Shown: piece by piece, positions 1 to 6,264 of the stretch
Layout of the letters: each line of letters begins with the position of its first letter
Numbering within the stretch: the stretch's first letter is position 1
Assembly: GCA_915070235.1 (NCBI GenBank)
Contig: CAJZFM010000130.1
Location: forward strand, 1-6,264
Source of the DNA: an uncultured Capnocytophaga sp.
GTDB taxonomy: Bacteria > Bacteroidota > Bacteroidia > Flavobacteriales > Flavobacteriaceae
Direction: 5' to 3'
Length of the DNA stretch: 6,264 bases
Notes under the pieces: generated by a model
Databases searched by the model: none
What the model was told of the DNA's origin: nothing
What the model saw: only the letters and a program-made list of their open reading frames with translations
Program-made: the position numbers and the translations under genes

Positions 1-1585
1 AGAAACCTTCCCCCATATAATCAGCAGCAGGAACTTTCAGTCTTTCGGAGGGAGCGGCTATGGTGGAGAACTTGAACGCTTCATCTGCATTGATATCCCC
101 ATAGAGTGACTGATCGTCCCAATGAAGATACTCACAAGCCCACATAAAGCGTTCGCCTAAAAGCACTTTCTCCTTGAGTTCTACTCCCTCAAAAAGCAGG
201 TGATAGATTCCCTTATTGGTTTCCATAAGTACGGCGAAGCTATCTATATCTTGCCTATCAGTGCCACTTATCATGTGATATTTCAGTGAGTTGGCATCAC
301 CTAAAAGCTCATTTACCGATACCCGCCCTACGAGCTTTCCTGTGAGTGTCTCTATACACATGACTTCGTATTCCCTACTATCCTTCTTATGATAAAGGGC
401 ATACATATACCGCTTACTGCTGTGGGTTTGCTCTATTTTATAGGGGACATCCGACACATAGTAATATTGTTCGTATGAGGGTTCTTTAGGATCAGGAGTG
501 ATATGTTTTAGTTCTATTTGCTTGTATAACAGAAGGCTATCGGTAGCTACGGGGGTATATTTAGCCCACATAAAAAGGTCTGAAAAGGTATATACATTTC
601 CTCCTTGGGCATAAGCTGTGTTGAAATAACGAGCATTGTACTGCTCTTTGGTAAAGATAACCCCGCGTGTGACCTTATTGTTTTGGGTGTCAAACTGGAA
701 GACTTGCTTGTCCTGAGTATCTGCCATATTAGGGCGAGAATGGAGCACATGAATCTGCTTCGTCTTAGCATCTAAGGTATAGAAACTTGGTTCATAGTGC
801 CTTTCCTCCTTCAGATAAGTGATATGAGAAGGGGTATTTATTATAGGTAATTTAAAAGCATAGAGTCGCTTGAGCCATGCTTTCCAGTCTTCTTTAGTGG
901 GGTTCTCAGCTATGGGTAAAAAGCCTTGTACAAACTCACGTATGCTTTCCATACGTATCTTGGCTAAGTCCGAAAGGGATTCATATTCCACATAATCAAG
1001 AGCATTGCAACTACTGCGACCTTTCTCATCTATTTCAGTTCTAAAGGAGGTATTGGTTACTTTTACCTTTTTAGGACTGTCCAAGGCCTCTATCCACTGG
1101 GCAAGATCTCGATAGTCCCCTTCACGATTTTCTGAGATGAAATTACCATAGAGAAAGGGTTTCCCTTCTTGGATCAGCTGCATACTGGACTTTATCGAAA
1201 TCTCGGTAGTGGAGAGGGTAACTCTCTTGCCGTTTTTATCCGTATAAGAGGCCTTTTTGCAATAATAATCATCAGTGGTACCTGGCAGAGGATATAGCTC
1301 AAAAGTGATAGGGGTATCATATACCCACCTTATAGGTTCATCTCCAAAGAGGGGAATTACTAAAATATGGGAAGTGTCCAACCTTTGGGCATCTTTTTCG
1401 CTTAGTTTTAGGAAATAACCCCTTTCAGGGAGGAGAAAATCACCCTTTTCTAATACAAAAAGTACCCTTTCTACATTGGAAGACAGGCGAACCCAGCGAT
1501 AACTTTCCTTAAACTCGCCTGTAACAGTAATCGCTTGTCCCCAAATTACCATAGGAAAAAGAAAAAATAAAAAAATAAGTCTCAT
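1..1585 (-). CDS. Secreted protein of unknown function (3' end outside window)
   Basis: The frame read from the ATG at 1585 stays open for 528 codons to the window edge with no stop, so the C-terminus is missing. Residues 1-18 (MRLIFLFFLFPMVIWGQA) form a typical type I signal peptide: one basic residue, a hydrophobic core, and G-Q-A just before the likely cut. No cysteine follows the cut, so it is not a lipoprotein. No further membrane span is visible, so the protein is probably periplasmic or exported. The mature part is polar, rich in aromatic and charged residues, with many short beta-like stretches. Its second half (about 265-528) reads like stretches of a propeller-type protein, but I cannot assign a family. 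It starts 22 bp after the permease stop on the same strand and probably shares its transcript. There is no clear Shine-Dalgarno site, which is common in Bacteroidetes. I am confident that it is a real gene; its function is unknown. Confidence 0.85.
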   Translation of the reverse strand, partial: MRLIFLFFLFPMVIWGQAITVTGEFKESYRWVRLSSNVERVLFVLEKGDFLLPERGYFLKLSEKDAQRLDTSHILVIPLFGDEPIRWVYDTPITFELYPLPGTTDDYYCKKASYTDKNGKRVTLSTTEISIKSSMQLIQEGKPFLYGNFISENREGDYRDLAQWIEALDSPKKVKVTNTSFRTEIDEKGRSSCNALDYVEYESLSDLAKIRMESIREFVQGFLPIAENPTKEDWKAWLKRLYAFKLPIINTPSHITYLKEERHYEPSFYTLDAKTKQIHVLHSRPNMADTQDKQVFQFDTQNNKVTRGVIFTKEQYNARYFNTAYAQGGNVYTFSDLFMWAKYTPVATDSLLLYKQIELKHITPDPKEPSYEQYYYVSDVPYKIEQTHSSKRYMYALYHKKDSREYEVMCIETLTGKLVGRVSVNELLGDANSLKYHMISGTDRQDIDSFAVLMETNKGIYHLLFEGVELKEKVLLGERFMWACEYLHWDDQSLYGDINADEAFKFSTIAAPSERLKVPAADYMGEGF

Positions 1586-1589
1586 ATAA

Positions 1590-1617
1590 TTAGTTGTTAG
1601 CTGTTAGTCATTTGTCA
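1590..1617. repeat. Four tandem 7-bp units across the permease stop
   Basis: On the plus strand four head-to-tail heptamers can be read: TTAGTTG, TTAGCTG, TTAGTCA and TTTGTCA. The TGA stop of the permease (1610-1608) is the start of the third unit read on the minus strand (TGACTAA), so the array overlaps the last codons of one gene and the whole gap before the next. It is related to the larger array ahead of ligA but lies in the opposite orientation relative to transcription. Its role is unknown. Confidence 0.6.
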
Positions 1618-2621
1618 CTATTTAGGTTTTTCATCGTAAAGGCACTAAGAACAAGATAGAGAATACACAACCCCCACATACCTGCCCAATAGGGGAGTAT
1701 GGTGGAGAGGCTGGCGCCCATTTGGGTGATAGAAACAAAGCCCTTAGCCCCCAAGGTGGTAGGAACTATATAGGAGAAGGCATGTAACCACTCTGGCATG
1801 GCTACCGTAGGCCATGAAAAACCAGTGAGCATCACCGAAGGCAACGAAGTGTACATGATGAGCATGATAGCATCTTCCCTACGACGAAGAAAACCCAGCA
1901 AGCAAAGCCCCATAAATACAATAGAAAGAACAAAAGGTACCATGAATACCATTGTACTGACAATGGAACTGCGCACAGGAATACCAAACAGAGGCATTAC
2001 AATACCCAAGATAATGAGCAAGATAGCCATGGAGAGTGCCAAATAGGTGGTGGCCTTACCCATGACAATAGGGAGAGCCCCCCAGAAGCTATTGGAATTA
2101 GGATATATTTTGCGCAGCTTGTTACCCTCACGCATGGTGCCACCTAAAATACCTACCGATGTGAGAATGGTCGTCTGAAAGATAATGACCAAGACCACAG
2201 GGATAAGGAAGGTTGCATACCCCGAAGAAGGGTTGTATAGGCTTACTACTTTGGCACTTACGGGCATCGCCTCATCACGAACTTGAGAAGGGAGTTTGCC
2301 CTGTGCAGAAGTGCGCTTCATCTCTACCCCAGCATTGAGGTAGGTGGCCGAGACTTTGGCAGCGGTGAGTACCTGCTTGTAATAGAGCATATAGGAAGCA
2401 TCAGCATAGACGGATATGGAGGGTTGCTCACCACGTTGCAGGTCACGGGAAAAGCTGCTGGGAATGGTAATAATTCCTCGTATTTGCTCTTGCTGAAAGG
2501 CCTTTTTCGCTTCAGAGAGGTTTAGGTAACTGCTGTAAATGGCCACACCACTATTAGCGTCAATCATACGGAGTAGTTGTCGGCTCTGGGAGGTATTGTC
2601 CTCATCAACCACCCCAATGGG
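1608..2621 (-). pseudogene. ABC-2 type transporter permease, 5'-truncated by the IS
   Basis: This is the inner-membrane subunit of an ABC exporter of the YhhJ/DrrB-like ABC2_membrane_3 type; the substrate cannot be told. The remnant reads in frame from the IS edge (LPIGVVDEDNTS...). In this family that motif follows the first membrane helix, so about 50 N-terminal residues, including helix 1, are gone. Counting from the GTG at 2612, residues 1-130 form the large extracytoplasmic domain. Membrane segments follow near 133-157, 178-206, 217-240, 246-268 and 305-326. The stretch PSVMLTGFSWPTVAMPEWL is the typical ABC-2 loop between helices 4 and 5. The frame is intact to the TGA at 1608. A GTG at 2612 gives 334 residues and is the only early start; there is no good ribosome site, and the frame is closed by a TAA at 2643-2645 inside the IS. 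Probably non-functional, though a shortened product cannot be excluded. The next gene on the strand follows after 22 bp. Confidence 0.85.
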
Positions 2622-2634
2622 CAGGGCTGTTATA
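2622..2634 (+). repeat. IS left terminal inverted repeat
   Basis: CAGGGCTGTTATA, identical to the complement of 3799-3811. It contains the transposase TAA stop (2630-2632, minus strand). The identity extends three more bases outward (GGG at 2619-2621), which leaves the exact element end slightly uncertain. Confidence 0.88.
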
Positions 2635-3229
2635 TAATCATATTATAATCTGATTTATAATATATTAAATTCATAAGTTCTTTAAAATTACTGATTCCCC
2701 ACTCCATAGCTAACTTAATAGAGTCCTTTCCATTGAGACGAAATAGATTGATTGATATATTTCTCATTATTGAAAGATTCTCAGGAGCATTCCCAGATTT
2801 GGTTTTACTCTTATCCTCTATCATTAGTGTATCCTTTACCCAATGTAAACGATTTTCTATACCCCAATGAGAACGTATATGATTTGCAAAGAACTTAGCT
2901 TTATTTTTAGCAATACTGCTTATATGATAAGCAATTTCGGTGCTTTCTTCTCCTTTTTTCTTAACATAGCGTGTAGTTTCTATAATTCGCTTTATACCAG
3001 ACCATTCAGGAGAAATTCCCTCAATATTTTTATAGACCTTTGTAATACGCAACTCATCACGTCCTCTCTCTGAGGATTGTTCTTGATAAGTATCCATTAG
3101 GTATTTTCCTAAGACTATATTCTTTTTTATCTGATTAAAAAGGTTTTTTTGATTGCCTTTTACTTGTACAATGTAATCATTTTTTGACTTTACAATAGTT
3201 TCAAGAGTTTTTTTGACAATGTAGCGCAT
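2630..3229 (-). pseudogene. ISAs1-family transposase, C-terminal half
   Basis: This open frame of 199 residues continues the transposase after a frameshift. Homology-like sequence starts at about residue 6 (KKTLETIV...VQVKGNQ), and the first five residues are out-of-frame readthrough. HWGIENRLHW (residues 121-130) holds E125, the likely third catalytic acid of the DDE triad. The C-terminus carries the usual NLSIMRNISINLFR helix. It overlaps the upstream half by 29 bases in a different frame. The ATG at 3229 is probably not a genuine start. With the other half it adds up to about 370 residues, normal for the family. It would act only if ribosomes shift frame or if the frameshift is a sequence error. 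Confidence 0.85.
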
Positions 3230-3740
3230 CTAAGGTAATAATTTCACCCTCAATATCTAAGGCTTGTAAGAGTTTTTGAACAGTATAAATTTCAGACTCT
3301 TTTTTGTTCTCCAATTTATCACAAGCTATTACAATACCTCTTTGAGAAGCAAAAACACTTATCAATGAAACAAAATTTTGATAATTATTTTGAGGATTTT
3401 TAATAGTCCCAGCAATTGCTTTTCCATCAATGGCAAGTGTTTCACCTTGACACATTGGTAAAAATTGGGCTGCCCACTGATTGAATTTTTGAGCAAAATC
3501 GTCAAAATCAATTTCCATAAATATCCTCCTAATAGAACCATATGTAGGTACTTTACAGAAAGTTAGATATTTTTTGAACTCCCATTGGTTTTCTTTGAGG
3601 AAACGACCTATTTCTCGATAGCCAGTATAGCCAGACATCATTGCTGTTAAGCACATAATCAAAAAGTTAGGCATCTTATGGCGAATACCACGTCTTTTTC
3701 TAGTATCCTCTATACTAGATAACATTTCTATCAGTGTCAT
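3201..3740 (-). pseudogene. ISAs1-family transposase, N-terminal half
   Basis: This 179-residue frame starts at the ATG at 3740. Residues 1-90 match the DDE_Tnp_1-associated domain pattern (LIEMLSSIEDTRKRRGIRHKM, then GYREIGRFL). The start of the RNase H-like catalytic domain follows: TLAIDGKAIAGT carries D105, and IITLDALHCQK carries D171, the first two catalytic acids. In family members the sequence after DALHCQK runs on as KT-E-IV. Here it ends NS-stop because of a run of seven A (minus strand, 3214-3208). A +1 (or -2) change restores the frame with the downstream half. A promoter-like site lies about 25 bp upstream. Confidence 0.88.
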
Positions 3741-3764
3741 AGACTTTTACATTTTATTGGAGTG

Positions 3765-3796
3765 CAAAAATAGTAATTAAAAAGAACTTATACAAC
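3765..3796 (-). promoter_or_regulatory. Putative transposase promoter, Bacteroidetes type
   Basis: On the minus strand GTTG (3796-3793) is followed after 20 nt by TATTTTTG (3772-3765), matching the Bacteroidetes primary sigma pattern TTTG ... TAnnTTTG. It lies inside the IS, between the right inverted repeat and the transposase ATG at 3740, giving a leader of about 20 nt. It points toward the transposase, the permease remnant and the secreted-protein gene. Confidence 0.5.
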
Positions 3797-3798
3797 TT

Positions 3799-3811
3799 TA
3801 TAACAGCCCTG
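3799..3811 (-). repeat. IS right terminal inverted repeat
   Basis: Read on the minus strand it is CAGGGCTGTTATA, a perfect match to 2622-2634. The matching GGG continues outside to 3814. It lies upstream of the transposase promoter-like site. Confidence 0.88.
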
Positions 3812-3910
3812 CCCTTTGGAGGGGAAAGCCAGCGAGTGCTCACAGCTGGGTATGTGAGGAGGTTTCTGAATATCAATAAGTTACAGAACTTGCGAAACTT
3901 AAATTATTTA
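3812..3910. other. Non-coding spacer between the IS and ligA
   Basis: About 100 bp with no gene. None of the minus-strand frames reads like the missing permease N-terminus; one frame reads FRNLLTYPAVSTRWLSPPKG, which looks like translated non-coding DNA. It contains a weak stem (CCAGC at 3829-3833 with GCTGG at 3846-3850, and GAG/CTC inside it). It also has the pieces CTTTGGAGGGG and GGAGGTTTC, which resemble intergenic repeats I recall from Bacteroidetes genomes. Neither is followed by a T-tract on the minus strand, so I do not call a ligA terminator. Confidence 0.5.
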
Positions 3911-5917
<2,007 letters not shown>

Positions 5918-5921
5918 TTAG

Positions 5922-5970
5922 TGACTAATAACGAGTGACTAATGACTAATGATTAATGATTAGTGACTAA
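5922..5970. repeat. Seven tandem 7-bp units in the ligA leader
   Basis: On the plus strand seven contiguous heptamers in strict 7-bp register fill this stretch. TGACTAA occurs exactly four times (5922, 5936, 5943, 5964), with TAACGAG (5929), TGATTAA (5950) and TGATTAG (5957) as variants. The array lies between the probable ligA promoter and the ligA ATG, starting 8 bp from the ATG, so it should be transcribed into the ligA 5' leader. A shorter relative lies at 1590-1617. Confidence 0.75.
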
Positions 5971-5991
5971 CCACTTAGTTGTGATAAAGCG

Positions 5992-5999
5992 CAAAAATA
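5992..5999 (-). promoter_or_regulatory. ligA: Possible -7 element of the ligA promoter
   Basis: TATTTTTG on the minus strand fits the Bacteroidetes -7 pattern TAnnTTTG and is the same octamer seen in the IS promoter. I find no good TTTG/TTG box at 19-21 nt upstream, so the support is partial. It would give a leader of about 70 nt that contains the heptamer array. Confidence 0.4.
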
Positions 6000-6009
6000 C
6001 GAAAAATAT

Positions 6010-6041
6010 CTTGTTTTCCTACTGATAAATACGTAAATTTG
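6010..6041 (+). promoter_or_regulatory. Putative promoter of the gene at 6077, Bacteroidetes type
   Basis: CTTG (6010-6013), 20 nt, then TAAATTTG (6034-6041) fits TTTG-N~20-TAnnTTTG, with the same spacing as the IS promoter. Transcription would begin near 6048 and leave a leader of about 30 nt before the ATG. Confidence 0.55.
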
Positions 6042-6076
6042 TAGCCATAGAATCAATCGTAAAAACCCTTTGTATC

Positions 6077-6264
6077 ATGGAACATTCATTACCCAATGCC
6101 TCTGAAAAGAAACAAGCTGTAACACAAGCTGTTATCTTTGGCGTAGGACTATTTGCTTTGCTCTTTTTAGTCCTTAAGTTTGTCAATGGCTACTCAGTCA
6201 TGGGAGCCCTCTTTATCTCTGGAGTAACCGCTGTATTGGCGGCTATCACTTGGGGAATAGTAAG
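6077..6264 (+). CDS. Small membrane protein, unknown function (3' end outside window)
   Basis: An open frame of 62 codons from the ATG at 6077 to the window edge. Residues 1-16 (MEHSLPNASEKKQAVT) are polar and probably cytoplasmic. Two hydrophobic segments follow: about 18-36 (VIFGVGLFALLFLVLKFV) and 42-62 (MGALFISGVTAVLAAITWG). This makes it an inner-membrane protein with at least two helices. I do not recognise the family, and too little is visible to assign one. A good Bacteroidetes-type promoter lies just ahead, and no Shine-Dalgarno site is seen. It is transcribed away from ligA. Confidence 0.7.
   Translation, partial: MEHSLPNASEKKQAVTQAVIFGVGLFALLFLVLKFVNGYSVMGALFISGVTAVLAAITWGIV

Larger units (their letters stand above)
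2622..3811 (-). mobile_element. ISAs1-family insertion sequence, 1,190 bp
   Basis: The ends are a perfect 13-bp inverted repeat, CAGGGCTGTTATA at 2622-2634 and its complement at 3799-3811. CAGGG-type ends, a length near 1.2 kb and one DDE transposase with an N-terminal associated domain all fit the ISAs1 family (H-repeat relatives). The transposase lies on the minus strand and its stop codon falls inside the left repeat. The element is much richer in A+T than its neighbours. No convincing 8-10 bp target duplication flanks it: the 9 bases outside the left end (cccaatggg) and the right end (ccctttgga) match at 6 of 9. The transposase reading frame is broken, so this copy is probably unable to move by itself. 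Confidence 0.9.

Noticed and set aside
547..771. A 74-residue minus-strand open frame
   Set aside because: It lies in another frame inside the long secreted-protein gene, whose frame is open through all 528 codons; its own sequence has no coding character.
1798..2525. Plus-strand open frames of about 80 residues opposite the permease (1798-2046 and 2283-2525)
   Set aside because: They are antisense to a clearly coding permease frame and resemble no protein.
2867..3073. Plus-strand open frame within the IS
   Set aside because: Antisense to the C-terminal half of the transposase, whose frame has conserved catalytic motifs; no independent support.
2630..3740. A canonical programmed -1 frameshift in the transposase
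   Set aside because: The shift needed at the A-run is +1 (or -2), not -1, so the usual A6G-type -1 slippage would not restore the frame.
3829..3850. Stem CCAGC/GCTGG as a ligA terminator
   Set aside because: The stem is only 5 bp plus a short inner match, and no T-rich run follows it on the ligA strand.
5922..5970. The heptamer array as a small CRISPR or an operator row
   Set aside because: There are no spacers, the units are only 7 bp and directly abutting, and they do not follow the helical period.

Overview
The window looks like chromosomal DNA of a Bacteroidetes (Flavobacteriia-type) bacterium. A Capnocytophaga-like organism is my best guess, but that is an inference. The support is promoter-like motifs of the Bacteroidetes type (TTG about 20 nt ahead of TAnnTTTG), genes without clear Shine-Dalgarno sites, a secretory leader ending in GQA, and an ISAs1-family insertion sequence. 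The flanking genes are moderately GC-rich (32/60 G+C in a sample of ligA), while the insertion sequence is much richer in A+T (11/60 in a sample near its left end).

Layout: four blocks lie on the minus strand and one partial gene on the plus strand. Positions 1-1585 hold most of a gene for a secreted protein that I do not recognise; it is open for all 528 visible codons and leaves the window before its stop. Twenty-two bases upstream of it lies an ABC-2 type transporter permease (1608-2621) on the same strand, whose first ~50 residues are missing. The loss coincides with the left end of a 1,190-bp ISAs1-family element (2622-3811) with perfect 13-bp terminal inverted repeats. Its transposase is split by a frameshift at a run of seven A. 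Positions 3812-3910 are a short non-coding spacer that does not carry the missing start of the permease. A complete, ordinary NAD+-dependent DNA ligase gene (ligA) occupies 3911-5914. A divergent intergenic region (5915-6076) separates it from the start of a small membrane-protein gene (6077 to the window end).

How it fits together: the permease and the secreted-protein gene look like the tail of a transport operon whose upstream part (usually further permeases, an HlyD-like adaptor or an ATPase) is not here. The IS has no recognisable target-site duplication, and its two flanks do not rejoin into one gene. The simplest reading is that the IS marks a rearrangement or deletion endpoint that joined an operon tail to the region downstream of ligA. 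Since the transposase is co-directional with the permease remnant, IS transcription could run through into the two genes beyond.

The most unusual non-coding structure is a seven-unit tandem array of a 7-bp sequence (TGACTAA type) in the ligA 5' leader. A four-unit, inverted relative of it covers the permease stop codon and the gap to the next gene. I see no CRISPR array, tRNA, rRNA or defence system, and no convincing new multi-gene system in this window.
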